DNA of 64,000 nt from Bacteroidota bacterium. GTDB lineage: Bacteria; Bacteroidota; Bacteroidia; UBA8524. The stretch is taken from contig WGMZ01000019.1 of the NCBI GenBank assembly GCA_016124735.1, forward strand, positions 90,487 to 154,486. Reading direction: 5' to 3'. Of the stretch, positions 36,526 to 46,123 are shown one piece after another (the first letter of the stretch is position 1; each line of letters opens with the position of its first letter). The notes under the pieces were generated by a model. That model made no database searches, was not told where the DNA came from, and saw only the letters and a program-made list of their open reading frames with translations. Position numbers and translations under genes: made by a program.

Positions 36526-36533
36526 TAACTTTG
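36526..36533 (+). promoter_or_regulatory. -7 box directly before the methyltransferase
   Basis: TAACTTTG ends 7 bases before the ATG at 36540. With transcription starting about 4-5 bases past such a box, the mRNA would be leaderless or nearly so. The -33 element is not clear. Confidence 0.45.
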
Positions 36534-36539
36534 AAGAAG

Positions 36540-37358
36540 ATGAGTCAGGAAGAACCGGAATTCAATTCATACTACCTAAAGGTAAAGACATATTACGATG
36601 AGGATTCACTGAGTTTTAAAAGCAGAGGCGAATCGAATCCTCTATTAGCAAGAATTCGGGAATCTTTTCGGGAAGAGTCAGAGCCGTTACAATTCAAACA
36701 TGCGCTGGAAATTGGCTATGGGCCGGGATTTGATTTGGTTTATTTTTCAGGGAGACAGAAGGCAGGCAAAGTCTACGGACTTGATATTTCTCAGGGAATG
36801 CAGCATGTAGCCAAAGAAGCAATTCAAAGCGCTGGCCTGGAGAATTGCCTTGCCGAGGTGGGAAGTGTGGAAGACATTGAAACCCAATTCCCCGGAATTG
36901 AATTCGATTTTATCTATGTGTTTTTCGGTGGACTCAATACCGTTGAAGATTTGTCAAAAGCGGCAAATCATCTTGACCGGGTATTGCTTCCCGGTGGGAA
37001 AATGGTCCTTACCTTTGTTAATAAATGGTATCTGCTGGGGATTCTGAAGCCCCTGTTAAAGCTGAAGTTCGGCCTGGCTTTTCGTCGCTTACGAAAAACC
37101 TGGGGTGGCTATTCCCTCAGCCGTTTTTTACCGAGCAAATGCTATTCTCCGGCAGATGTGAGAAAGGCATTTTCGCGATTCAAAGAGGTAAAGCACCGGG
37201 GCTATTCCATCCTGTTTCCTGCCTGGTATGAACATTCGAAATTCTCCAATCGGCGGCAAACCGAACGTCGGTGGAAATGGGATGCCATGCTGAACCGAAC
37301 TCCATTGTGGGGCTGTGGAGAGTATACCCTATTTGTTTTTGAGAAAAGGGAAAAGTAG
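36540..37358 (+). CDS. Class I SAM-dependent methyltransferase
   Basis: Protein of 272 residues from the ATG at 36540 (a TTG three codons earlier lies inside the promoter box). Motif I ALEIGYGPGFDLVYF, then VYGLDISQGM for the acidic SAM ribose contact, EFDFIYVFFGGLNTVED as motif II and LLPGGKMVLTFVNKWY as motif III: a Methyltransf_11/25-type Rossmann domain. The C-terminal 100 residues are basic and resemble small-molecule O- or N-methyltransferases. Substrate unknown. It converges on the polysaccharide cluster and could serve it, but there is no direct evidence. Confidence 0.78.
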   Translation: MSQEEPEFNSYYLKVKTYYDEDSLSFKSRGESNPLLARIRESFREESEPLQFKHALEIGYGPGFDLVYFSGRQKAGKVYGLDISQGMQHVAKEAIQSAGLENCLAEVGSVEDIETQFPGIEFDFIYVFFGGLNTVEDLSKAANHLDRVLLPGGKMVLTFVNKWYLLGILKPLLKLKFGLAFRRLRKTWGGYSLSRFLPSKCYSPADVRKAFSRFKEVKHRGYSILFPAWYEHSKFSNRRQTERRWKWDAMLNRTPLWGCGEYTLFVFEKREK

Positions 37359-37471
37359 AGAGGTCGGTATCAGGTGTGAAAGAGCTAAAGTACGGAGCAG
37401 GAGGTACAGAGGAGAAAATGTGATTTTGAGACGAAGAGATATTGAGCTGAATGCACAATATATTGACCTGG

Positions 37472-38380
37472 CTAGGAGAGAAGCTGCGGTAGTTCTTCCC
37501 TGAGCATTTCTTTTACTGAAATGTACTCTGCCAGTTTGTTAAATTCTTCCTGATAACGGCTTTTTAAGGGGATGGAACAGGTAAAAGCTTCGTAAACCGC
37601 TCGGCCAAATTTGTTTCGAAGTTCTACGTTTGAAATCATCTGCAGGGGCATGCCACTGATTTCTTCTATCAGACGACAAAATCCCTTTTGCGTCAGGATT
37701 TCTTCCATGCACAGATTGAAGGTGCCATCGCCTTCTTTCAAAGCAATTTCGGCAATCAGCTTTCCGGCATCCCGAACATGAATAAACGACATCCTGCTTT
37801 GACCGGTGCCGTAAACCGGTATCTCCGAGCAATCCCTCATCGATTTTAAATAGAAGCTTTGAAACCAACTACCCTTTCCAAAAACCCAGGGAAGACGAAT
37901 CATTTGTACCCGGTCGGACTGCAAAAAAGGCTTTTCCGCTTCCACATATTCCCGTGCGAACGAAACAGGATTCACCGGGCTTTTTTCATCCGCCGTTTCG
38001 GCTCCCATTTCTCCATACATCAAACTGCCCGAAACATACGTTACATGTGTTCCCCAATTATTCTTTTGGATATGATTCAGTAATCGTTGGTTCGCACGCC
38101 TCCCCTGAAAAGCCGCCCGCTTTCTACCCCATTTGCCAAATCTTCGGGCGTTGATACGCGCCAAATGAATAATGCGGTCAGGAGGTTCCTCATCCAATTG
38201 GTGCCAGTCAAAGCTGCGTATGTCTCCCTGAAAAATGCGAATTCCGGATTCCGTTTTGGCCGGTTGACGTAACAGGATGGAAACATGAATTTTCGGATGA
38301 TAACGCAACAATGCCCGAAGCACTTCCTGTCCGATAAATCCGGAAGCACCTAAAATCAATACGCGTGCATCGTCATTCAT
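37472..38380 (-). CDS. NAD(P)-dependent epimerase/dehydratase-like protein with altered catalytic motif
   Basis: Protein of 302 residues with an extended SDR fold: nucleotide loop GASGFIG at 11-17, VTYVSGSLMYGEMG for the active-site serine/threonine strand, and SFIHVRDAGKLIAEIA. The YxxxK catalytic pair is not found: the aligned segment reads FAREYVEAEK at 141-150, with Phe for Tyr and Tyr for Lys. The protein may therefore be a binding or regulatory SDR rather than an active epimerase. It overlaps the next gene by 4 bases (ATGA) and is the last gene of the polysaccharide cluster. Confidence 0.75.
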   Translation of the reverse strand: MNDDARVLILGASGFIGQEVLRALLRYHPKIHVSILLRQPAKTESGIRIFQGDIRSFDWHQLDEEPPDRIIHLARINARRFGKWGRKRAAFQGRRANQRLLNHIQKNNWGTHVTYVSGSLMYGEMGAETADEKSPVNPVSFAREYVEAEKPFLQSDRVQMIRLPWVFGKGSWFQSFYLKSMRDCSEIPVYGTGQSRMSFIHVRDAGKLIAEIALKEGDGTFNLCMEEILTQKGFCRLIEEISGMPLQMISNVELRNKFGRAVYEAFTCSIPLKSRYQEEFNKLAEYISVKEMLREELPQLLS

Positions 38381-39288
38381 GTTATACCGAAAACATTTAC
38401 CCGCTTTTTATCCATCTGAGTGAGAACCCTTTTCTGGTAATTTTTGGGATGATTTTTTGAAATATATTCTCTGGTACGAAAGGCCAGGTCATAGTCTTCC
38501 ATGGGATATCCTGCCCGCTGCCATTTTCTTTTCCATTTTATATCTGTGATCCTCATCAACAGATGATTCAGTCTTGATGGGAAAAAGAGGTTAATCAGGA
38601 ATTCAGAAAGAAATTTCACTGGCATCATTTGCCTGTGATCAGTGACTACCTGAGACAGATGGAAGTTGGGCACGTTTTCCTTCAGCCAGAAGTTTTCACG
38701 AATCAATCTTTTGTAAAGCGTTGAATTCACTACGGGAATCAAAGTGGACAATTCAATGGAAGTATAGCGGTTCCGATCTTCCAATTGAAGATGATCCGAA
38801 TCCAGGTAATAGTTCATGCAATAATGCTCCTGCTTATTGAACAGAAAGCTAAGTTTTTTGAATGCATGCATGAAACTCCTGGCAATCCACAGGCGATTGG
38901 GAGCAGTCACGATGAAGAAGTCAAAATCCGTTTTTTCATCTGCATAAAGTTTGCTCAGGGAGCCGGAAATTCCAACAAAGCGGACAAAGGGAAAGCGATA
39001 GAGAAAACGCCCGACGGATTTCGCCCGTGGGATCAGTTCCATGGCGAGCGCATTGCTGATTTTTCTTCTTTCGAAGAGCGGAGTCTTTCCATACAGGGAG
39101 TAAAAGGTTCCATCGCTGCTCACTTTCTGTTCATCCATCATTTCCAGAAGACAGTTTTGGATGTCGACGGGTGTTGAGGGAACTTCCAAAAAACGATGTA
39201 TTTCATCGGCATTCAAGGGGTATTTGAAGTAGTCAAAATAGCTCAGTGTTTGCAAGATAGCTGAAGCCAGCAGTTCTTTGTTTTCCAT
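38377..39288 (-). CDS. Nucleotidyltransferase-fold protein in polysaccharide cluster
   Basis: Protein of 303 residues. The N-terminal 70 residues look like a winged-helix (LSYFDYFKYPLNADEIHRFLE). The centre carries the polymerase-beta nucleotidyltransferase signature, GISGSLSKLYADEKTDFDFF with G-S and the D-x-D pair in DFDFF. The C-terminal half is helical and basic. It could transfer a nucleotide to a small molecule or protein; substrate unknown. Two short gaps or overlaps (3-base gap to the sugar transferase, 4-base overlap with the SDR) tie it to the cluster. Confidence 0.62.
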   Translation of the reverse strand: MENKELLASAILQTLSYFDYFKYPLNADEIHRFLEVPSTPVDIQNCLLEMMDEQKVSSDGTFYSLYGKTPLFERRKISNALAMELIPRAKSVGRFLYRFPFVRFVGISGSLSKLYADEKTDFDFFIVTAPNRLWIARSFMHAFKKLSFLFNKQEHYCMNYYLDSDHLQLEDRNRYTSIELSTLIPVVNSTLYKRLIRENFWLKENVPNFHLSQVVTDHRQMMPVKFLSEFLINLFFPSRLNHLLMRITDIKWKRKWQRAGYPMEDYDLAFRTREYISKNHPKNYQKRVLTQMDKKRVNVFGIT

Positions 39289-39291
39289 GGC

Positions 39292-39978
39292 TCAAGACTT
39301 GATACTTACCCAAACTTCGTGTGCGGTGGCCCAGATAATTCTGAGGTCCATAAAGATGTTCCGGTGTGCCACATAGTAGAGGTCGGATTTTACCCTGTTT
39401 TCCATGTCGGTTAAGGTAAGCGTTGGTCCTCTGAAGCCCCGGATTTGTGCAAGGCCTGTTATTCCGGGTTTCACCAGATGCCTCAGGTTATAGGTGGGAA
39501 TTTGTTTTTCATAGGTTTCGGTATGGTAAAGCATGTGCGGACGAGGTCCGACCAGACTCATTTCTCCCATTAATACATTTAAAAACTGCGGTAGCTCATC
39601 CAGGCTGCTAAGGCGAAGAAAATGTCCGATTCGTGTTATTCTTTCATCCTTATGTCCTGCCTGTTTGTAGTCTGCTTCGTCATTCAGACGCATGGTTCTT
39701 AGTTTAATACAGGTGAAGCTCCGATTGTTTTTGCCCGTTCTCTTCTGAAGAAAAAAGGGCGAACCTTTGCTTTCCAAACGAATGAACAGGGCTATCAAAG
39801 GAATTATCCAGAACCCAATGCTGAGTAAAAAGAGCAGGGCGATACTCAAATCGATTCCTCTTTTCATCCATGAATAACCCCATGGTTGGGAATTTGAATG
39901 TTGTCTTACAAACAAATCCCAATTGCCGGAATGTGAGTGCCATTCCTGACGCGTCAGGTATTTTGCTGGTACTATCAT
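39292..39978 (-). CDS. Initiating sugar-phosphate transferase (bacterial sugar transferase family)
   Basis: Protein of 228 residues. One membrane helix ([20 protein letters not shown]) and the cytosolic catalytic domain of polyprenyl-phosphate glycosyl-1-phosphate transferases: [48 protein letters not shown] (catalytic DE pair) and [13 protein letters not shown]. This is the short WcaJ/PglC-like form without the N-terminal CoA-binding-like domain. It places the first sugar phosphate on undecaprenyl phosphate to start repeat-unit synthesis. Overlaps the ligase-like gene by 4 bases. Confidence 0.9.
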   Translation of the reverse strand: MIVPAKYLTRQEWHSHSGNWDLFVRQHSNSQPWGYSWMKRGIDLSIALLFLLSIGFWIIPLIALFIRLESKGSPFFLQKRTGKNNRSFTCIKLRTMRLNDEADYKQAGHKDERITRIGHFLRLSSLDELPQFLNVLMGEMSLVGPRPHMLYHTETYEKQIPTYNLRHLVKPGITGLAQIRGFRGPTLTLTDMENRVKSDLYYVAHRNIFMDLRIIWATAHEVWVSIKS

Positions 39979-41264
39979 AATAAATCTGGCTTATTTAATT
40001 TTTGAGATGCATTTTTCGTCTCAGCCGGATTTTGAATGAACCAACAGGCAAATACCAGGAAGGTAAATACCCCTTGTTGTCGCTCAAAAACTGATTCCGT
40101 AAGACAAAACAGCATGAACATCAGGGAAAAAATAAAGAGCATTTCCAATTGCTTCTTTTTGGCAATTGCGAACAAAAACCCAAAGCAGGCAATCAGGGAA
40201 ATGAAAGAGAAAACCCCGCCCTGTACCAGGGTTTCCGCATATTGATTATGAAAATTGTATCCGATATATCCTTTGGATTTACCCTCTTTTGGCTCATATA
40301 AATTTAGCGAACGGTATTTGGCATCCAATGCCGCCTGACTACTTCCCGGACCGGTTCCCCAGAATAAAATGCCGTCTGTTTGCACAATTTCCAGAGCGAA
40401 TCGCAGCTGCAAAATGCGCAAGCTCAATCCATCCAGATAAACATCCGGTCCGATGGATATTGCATTGATATATTTCAATCGAGAAGTCGAAACGTCCGTG
40501 AATCGTTTGGATACCGGATTGTTGGTGATCGCAATAAGGAGCACCGGCAGAATAAAAGCTCCCCGAACCAGCCATTTTAATGTTCTTTTTGGATGATTAC
40601 GTTTCAAGGAAAAGTAGCTCAATACTGCCAGAGCTATCAGAATCATGAGTTTGGAGCTGAGTAAAATCAGCAAGGCCAATAGCCATAATTGGAAGACCGT
40701 ACGAAGAGGAAAATCTTCGATGGATTCACTCAAAATAAGGTTAGTGATTAATAGGGCAGAAAAATAGACGGCATGCAAATGAAAGGGACTGCCCAGATTG
40801 TGATAAAAAAATGGAGAAATACAATGTTCCAAACTTGCCCGGATGGTTGCATCGATAAGAACATACAATGTGAGCAATAAGATAGAAATGCTGTATCCCA
40901 TTACGAAATTTCGGCGTTGCTTTTCGGTCGGCGGGGTGCTGGTTAAAAGGGCAAGTGGCACCAGAAGAAAGGCGGCCTTTCTTTCGCTTACTTTAAAAGC
41001 CAGGCCCGGGTTCGATTCAAAAAGAGAACGGCAAGCCAGAAGTATAAAAAACATTCCGGCGCTTATAATCCACCAGCGAACCCACTTTTCTTTCAGCAGA
41101 GTCTTGTTGAAATTTCCTGAAATGAGCCGGTTTACAAGCAGAAGAATGAGAATGAAGGTGCTCAGCTTAAGAGAAAATGGAATACTGATCGCCAAAGCCA
41201 GGAACAACCATTGATGCACATGCGTATGTCGCTTCATTCTATTCATGGCTTCGGGCATTTTCAA
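39975..41264 (-). CDS. O-antigen ligase family membrane protein
   Basis: Protein of 429 residues with about 11 transmembrane helices and a large periplasmic loop typical of Wzy/WaaL proteins (DGILFWGTGPGSSQAALDA and GYNFHNQYAETLVQGGVFS, the latter being the Wzy_C motif with the conserved H). It ligates or polymerises undecaprenyl-linked glycans. A second polymerase-like protein is encoded at 43411-44667, so one may be the polymerase and this one the ligase. It overlaps the DUF1972 glycosyltransferase by 26 bases. Confidence 0.82.
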   Translation of the reverse strand: MKMPEAMNRMKRHTHVHQWLFLALAISIPFSLKLSTFILILLLVNRLISGNFNKTLLKEKWVRWWIISAGMFFILLACRSLFESNPGLAFKVSERKAAFLLVPLALLTSTPPTEKQRRNFVMGYSISILLLTLYVLIDATIRASLEHCISPFFYHNLGSPFHLHAVYFSALLITNLILSESIEDFPLRTVFQLWLLALLILLSSKLMILIALAVLSYFSLKRNHPKRTLKWLVRGAFILPVLLIAITNNPVSKRFTDVSTSRLKYINAISIGPDVYLDGLSLRILQLRFALEIVQTDGILFWGTGPGSSQAALDAKYRSLNLYEPKEGKSKGYIGYNFHNQYAETLVQGGVFSFISLIACFGFLFAIAKKKQLEMLFIFSLMFMLFCLTESVFERQQGVFTFLVFACWFIQNPAETKNASQKLNKPDLL

Positions 41265-42333
41265 ATAATTGAATCATCTGGCGTGTGATGCGCTCCCAAC
41301 TGAATTCCGAACGAATTCGGTCTCTATTGTTCGCGATGAATTTTTGGTAATCCTTCTTCTCAATCTGCTGGCGAAGAATGCTTAACAGATCATTTCGGTT
41401 GAAAAAATAAAAAGCGTTAGAGCCAAGAACAGAGCGATTGAATATATTATCGTGGGCGCAGATTAGCGCCGATGATGCCATCGCTTCGAGCAGGGAAGGA
41501 TTGGTTCCACCCACGGAATGACCGTGAAAATAGAGCCAGGAATAGTAGCGGAGTGCATTGAGTTTATCCAGGTCGTAAACAGGCCCGACAAAACGGATCG
41601 ATTGAGACTGATACAGGCGTTTTAGCTCCTTGCCGTAGCGGTTATTAAAATTTCCGATAATTAACAGGGGCTTGTTTGTGGCAGCTAAACTATAGGCATC
41701 GCAGATAAGATGGATATTGTTCTCTGGCTCGGAGCGGGCAATAACGAGTGAATATGCTTCTTTGTCCAGCTCAAATTCGTTCAAAACGGTCTGGTCCTGA
41801 GAATCATAAATCTCAGCGCCGTAGGCGATACAGGCCGCTTTCCTTTTGTATTTTTCCTGCAGGTATTGTTGAATCGCGGGGGAGTCGGCGATCAGGAAAT
41901 CGCTTTTTTTAGCAGCCCATTTTTCGGCCTGTCTTAAAAAGAGGCGCACCATTGTATTGTACTTGCCTCTTTTCCATTCAAGTCCATCCATATTGCTGAT
42001 GCTGATGGTACCTTTTGGGATCCGATGCATCCAAACAGAACTGCTTGTATAGCCAAGGATCAACAGAATATCGAAGTGGCGGTTTCTTGCATCGTTCATA
42101 CAGTTTCTGTCGTAGATAAACTGACCAAAGGTTCCCAGTCTGTTTTCCGGGTCTTCGCAATGAATCAGATTGACCCCCTGAAAAGATGAATCCTGATAAG
42201 CATGAAGGGAGGAACAATACACATAGACTTCGTGGCCCTGCATGGTTGCCATTTCAGAGAAGTGCTCGGCGAATTGTTCAAATCCGCCATAGGTATTGGG
42301 TATCCCTCTTGTGCCGAGTATTCCTATTTTCAT
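41239..42333 (-). CDS. DUF1972-type family 4 glycosyltransferase
   Basis: Protein of 364 residues from the ATG at 42333, which overlaps the upstream stop (ATGA); the frame opens 17 codons earlier, but the family starts MKIGILGTRGIPNTYGGFEQ, the DUF1972 hallmark. The C-terminal GT-B half has GGTNPSLLEAMASSALICAH with the E-x7-E-like donor site. Members act as rhamnosyl- or other deoxyhexosyltransferases (WchF type) in capsule assembly. Donor not determinable. Confidence 0.82.
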   Translation of the reverse strand: MKIGILGTRGIPNTYGGFEQFAEHFSEMATMQGHEVYVYCSSLHAYQDSSFQGVNLIHCEDPENRLGTFGQFIYDRNCMNDARNRHFDILLILGYTSSSVWMHRIPKGTISISNMDGLEWKRGKYNTMVRLFLRQAEKWAAKKSDFLIADSPAIQQYLQEKYKRKAACIAYGAEIYDSQDQTVLNEFELDKEAYSLVIARSEPENNIHLICDAYSLAATNKPLLIIGNFNNRYGKELKRLYQSQSIRFVGPVYDLDKLNALRYYSWLYFHGHSVGGTNPSLLEAMASSALICAHDNIFNRSVLGSNAFYFFNRNDLLSILRQQIEKKDYQKFIANNRDRIRSEFSWERITRQMIQLFENARSHE

Positions 42334-43421
42334 GTGCTTAGACTTCGATAGGCTTCCAATGTTTTTCTCGCGGCATTGGGCCAATTGTATTCATTGTGAA
42401 TTTTCTGTTTCAGGCCCTGGCTTTCATCCGCCTCTGCTGCTAACAGAATCGCATCCCGGATGGACTGCACCGAAGATGGATCGCAGTAGAAAGCATCTTC
42501 CCCGAAGTATTCTTTTTCATCTCCATTCGAGCCCATCACGAGTCTGCAGCCAAAGGCAGCAGCTTCCAAACTGCTCAACCCGGTTGTTTCAAACCAGCTG
42601 GGCATCGCATGCACCTTTGCCCTCAGATAGTATTCCTTGATCAGGTGGTGGGGCAATTCGCCTAAAAATTCAATTTGGTTCGTGGATTCAGCCTGACATT
42701 GCATCATGTAATCCTGGTGATTCGGTGCGGCGCGACCGATGAGAATTAGTTTGAAATCTGTTCCTTTTACTGCCCGAATCAGATTGAGTTGATTCTTATT
42801 TCCTTCAATACGAGCTACACATAGAATGAGTTTTTCATCTCTTGTGCTTGCTGGTCCGGAAGTCGAATGGGTCAGGCTCACAGCATTGGGAACTACCGTG
42901 TAGGGAGTACGCACAAGGAATTCCTTGTTCAGGCGACTCATCTCTGAATACGAATTAGGGAGAATATGTCCTGAGCGGCTGAGAATCTTCTGCATGGCCG
43001 CTTTGTGCCCAATAAGCAGATATTCGGCAGAACCAATGGGTTCTTTGTTCACGATATAGCGGGCCAGAACTTTCAGGTATTCCATGGTCCACTTGCTCAA
43101 TATCTTGCCTGGCAGGGAACGCCAGCCCTTTTTGTCGTAGCGTTGAAAGTAAGAATAGTCAACGAAGATGGGCGAGATGACAAAGGGGTTATTGCATCTT
43201 TTCAGATGATACAGAATATTGGCCGGGCGAATCAGGTTAAAGAAGTGGAGTAAGTCATAATCCGAATAATCCACTTTCTGATAACCCGCTAATATGTCGA
43301 CTTCTATACCTAATTCCCGGAGGGCTTGGGCAGTGGATTCCATTTGCACGGTGTCTCCGCCACGTACGCTGAACAAAGTTGGTCTGGAGATAAATGCGAC
43401 TCTCAGTGGATTAGGCATCAT
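42330..43421 (-). CDS. Family 4 glycosyltransferase
   Basis: Protein of 363 residues, GT-B fold. N-terminal Rossmann half with RGGDTVQMESTAQALRELGI, C-terminal half with LCVARIEGNKNQLNLIRAV and the donor-binding ETTGLSSLEAAAFGCRLVMG. It adds a sugar in repeat-unit synthesis. Its start overlaps the polymerase gene by 11 bases and its stop overlaps the DUF1972 transferase by 4. Confidence 0.85.
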   Translation of the reverse strand: MMPNPLRVAFISRPTLFSVRGGDTVQMESTAQALRELGIEVDILAGYQKVDYSDYDLLHFFNLIRPANILYHLKRCNNPFVISPIFVDYSYFQRYDKKGWRSLPGKILSKWTMEYLKVLARYIVNKEPIGSAEYLLIGHKAAMQKILSRSGHILPNSYSEMSRLNKEFLVRTPYTVVPNAVSLTHSTSGPASTRDEKLILCVARIEGNKNQLNLIRAVKGTDFKLILIGRAAPNHQDYMMQCQAESTNQIEFLGELPHHLIKEYYLRAKVHAMPSWFETTGLSSLEAAAFGCRLVMGSNGDEKEYFGEDAFYCDPSSVQSIRDAILLAAEADESQGLKQKIHNEYNWPNAARKTLEAYRSLST

Positions 43422-44667
43422 CTTCTCCTTTCTTTAAAGATGAAATTCGAAGGGCTCCGAAAAGATTAGACTTATTTAACTCCGGTACGATGGGTAGAAA
43501 GCAAAAAACCCAAATTGTCAGCTCGGCAATATTGCTCATAAAACTACCGGTGAATTGGTAGATGAAAACGAACAGGAACAGTACGAGACGATAAAAATTG
43601 GCATGCACCCGGGTTTTGAAAAAAAGCCAGAATTGCGCTCCAATGCGCAAAATCAACCCAATCAGTCCAAATTGCGCCAGCGTTTCAGCAGCTGCATTGG
43701 GAATTCGCACGACCTCCGGAATCTGCACGTAGTGGTAGTAATTTAAAATGACTTCCCGTCCAAGAAGTTTGATCTGTCCGGGTCCGATACCGAACCATAT
43801 AGATTTTTTCTGAATCATGAGCCAGGCCAGCTCGAATGCTTCATAGGTGCGTCCTCTGGCAGAGGTGTCTGTGCCATCCGGGATATTTTGAAGCCGCACA
43901 AAAAGTGGGTTTTCAGGATAGAAGTAATAGAGTCCGGCCAGGGCTGCCACTACGGCAATAAATAAGGCAAGAAAGGTTCTCCTCATCCTTGGATGAAGCA
44001 CCAGCCATTTGATATGTGCCAGATAGAGGATGAATAAACTCAACACCAAACCGGCAATGACTCCCAATGAAAAGGACAATAGCAAAGGCACAAAGAGCAA
44101 TACGGCAAGCAGCCCAACCCGATAGCCTTGAAGGAAGATGGACTTCATGTAATAATACAGGAAGACAGGTACCAGAAGCAAGGAATAATAAGAGGCTTCG
44201 TAGGTGAGCATCTTTAACCTCGGAATGATTGGTAGTCCGGGAGAGATGGGTTCCAGGTACCAGAAGGATTCCCTATAAGGCGAATACAAAACAGCCAGAG
44301 CAATGAGCAGGAAAAAGCCATTGAGAATTGTCACAGATTTCATCCCGAAGGGAATGGCTTCTTCTGACCGGGCATAGAGAATGGCCATCAGAATAAAAAC
44401 AAAGGAACCGAAGAGTAAGGTGAGTGATTTGGTGTAGGTCCAGACGTCGACTCCATTGGAAAGGTGAATGCCAAAGAACAGCAATGCTATTAAGGCGAAC
44501 CAGAAATAGGGGGCAATAAGTTGTTTTTTCCAGCTCAGAAAGATGAAGAAAGGTGAGAGTATCAATGTGTAAGTGAAGCCAGCGGGCAATCCCGCTGCGT
44601 TCAGAAAGAAGTACACCACGATAAATGGCAGCAGTACGCCGGGCGATATGGACTTTAGTTTATCCAA
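43411..44667 (-). CDS. Wzy-like polysaccharide polymerase (O-antigen polymerase family)
   Basis: Protein of 418 residues with about 11 transmembrane helices. The periplasmic loop and following helix contain SARGRTYEAFELAWLMIQKK, IWFGIGPGQIKLLG and PNAAAETLAQFGLIGLILRIG, the pattern of Wzy_C proteins. Joins repeat units on undecaprenyl carriers after flipping. It overlaps the flippase gene by 8 bases. Confidence 0.75.
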   Translation of the reverse strand: MDKLKSISPGVLLPFIVVYFFLNAAGLPAGFTYTLILSPFFIFLSWKKQLIAPYFWFALIALLFFGIHLSNGVDVWTYTKSLTLLFGSFVFILMAILYARSEEAIPFGMKSVTILNGFFLLIALAVLYSPYRESFWYLEPISPGLPIIPRLKMLTYEASYYSLLLVPVFLYYYMKSIFLQGYRVGLLAVLLFVPLLLSFSLGVIAGLVLSLFILYLAHIKWLVLHPRMRRTFLALFIAVVAALAGLYYFYPENPLFVRLQNIPDGTDTSARGRTYEAFELAWLMIQKKSIWFGIGPGQIKLLGREVILNYYHYVQIPEVVRIPNAAAETLAQFGLIGLILRIGAQFWLFFKTRVHANFYRLVLFLFVFIYQFTGSFMSNIAELTIWVFCFLPIVPELNKSNLFGALRISSLKKGEDDA

Positions 44668-46123
44668 AGAGCAATACTTTTAATTTGAAATCGCCGCTTT
44701 TCACGAAAAGATACCAGGAGGAGAACAGCAGAAACACGAAAGCGAGTGCCACAGCAATTGGGTTGCTACTTAGCACTATGATGGAAGCGAAAGCAGCAGG
44801 AAATAACAACATCATCCCTTCTTTTGCGGGATTTTGGTTGAGTACTTCTTTATTAATCCATGCATTTTCGATGCTGATCCCGACAACTGTTCCGGCAATC
44901 AAGCCGTAGATCATTCCTTCGATGGAATCCAGGAAGTATATACCCAGAAACATCCCAGAGAGGCTTAATAAAGAGAGCGTCCAGGTTATTTTAGTCATCA
45001 GGGATTGATTCCCGTTCGCGTTTAAAAAGAAATAAGGTGCCGAGGTGAATAAGAAAAAGAGCTCAAAAACAAGAAACAGCTGGATGTAAACCTGAATATG
45101 TTGGTAGAGTTCTGTTCCAAGCCAGAGGGTAAAAAGCGCTTGGCTAAGTGAATAGAACAACAACAAAGAGCCAATGCCAACGATCAACACGAAGGAGCGC
45201 GCAGAAAAGAATAAAGCGGTTACATTGGTCCCTTGTTCCCGGAGTCGCGCTACTTTAGGCAAAAGCCATGGAACCAGCGCATTGAAGCTCATGTGAATAT
45301 GATTGAAAATCGTGGCTACGATCGAGTAATAGGATAAAGCCGTCAAACCAAAAAAGCTGGTAACGATAAAGCGATCCATCTGATAGCTAATAATCACTGC
45401 TACCGATTGAATCCAGGTATGCAGGCCGTAGCGGAGCTCATCCAAAATATTGCCTCGATCCCAATACAGGTATAGCTTATACTGAGAGATAACACGTTTT
45501 AAAACCTGGAAGTGAACCAGCAGGAATACGAGGCTAATCAGAATTTGAGTGGCCAGCATGTGATACAGACCATAACCACTGAAAACCCAGAGAACATTGG
45601 CTGTTAAAACGAGGAAGCGAATGCTAAGATTGAGTTTGGCAGCGGCCTTAAAATTTTCAAAGCCTTTTAATGCATGCTGAAAAATTTGCTCAATAAATTT
45701 CAAGGAAACGAGGAAGGAAGCCATTAACATGAGGTCGGCGGCTTTTCCCTGAACCAAATCATCCAGATGAAATAGTCCGAAATGACTCACTCCCTCTTTT
45801 AATACGAAGCCAACCATAACACAGGCTGAAGCGACAATCAGGGAAAGTGATAGATTGGTATTGATCGTTTGGGTGATTCGAGCTGTATCATTTCTGCCAA
45901 GAAAACGGGCAACATTGCGTTGGGTGGCGGAACCCAGTCCGAAATTCATCAAATGAAAACTCGCCAGCACACTGTTTATAAGCATCCAAAGTCCAAACTC
46001 TTCGGCTCCCAACTTAAAGATGAAGAAAGGAGTTAATGCCAGGAACACTACCGGGAAAATCATGACGTCCAACAGGTTCCAAAAGGTATTTACCAGGTTT
46101 GAAGAGTGGATGATTCTTTTCAT
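44660..46123 (-). CDS. Polysaccharide flippase (Wzx/MATE-like)
   Basis: Protein of 487 residues from the ATG at 46123 (ATGA overlap with the upstream stop; the frame opens 10 codons earlier). About 12-14 transmembrane helices, with SNLVNTFWNLLDVMIFPVVF at the start and FGLGSATQRNVARFLGRND after helix 2, as in the MOP superfamily RfbX/Wzx exporters. It flips undecaprenyl-linked repeat units to the periplasm. Neighbours are the chain-length protein and the polymerase, giving a complete Wzx/Wzy system. Confidence 0.87.
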   Translation of the reverse strand: MKRIIHSSNLVNTFWNLLDVMIFPVVFLALTPFFIFKLGAEEFGLWMLINSVLASFHLMNFGLGSATQRNVARFLGRNDTARITQTINTNLSLSLIVASACVMVGFVLKEGVSHFGLFHLDDLVQGKAADLMLMASFLVSLKFIEQIFQHALKGFENFKAAAKLNLSIRFLVLTANVLWVFSGYGLYHMLATQILISLVFLLVHFQVLKRVISQYKLYLYWDRGNILDELRYGLHTWIQSVAVIISYQMDRFIVTSFFGLTALSYYSIVATIFNHIHMSFNALVPWLLPKVARLREQGTNVTALFFSARSFVLIVGIGSLLLFYSLSQALFTLWLGTELYQHIQVYIQLFLVFELFFLFTSAPYFFLNANGNQSLMTKITWTLSLLSLSGMFLGIYFLDSIEGMIYGLIAGTVVGISIENAWINKEVLNQNPAKEGMMLLFPAAFASIIVLSSNPIAVALAFVFLLFSSWYLFVKSGDFKLKVLLFG

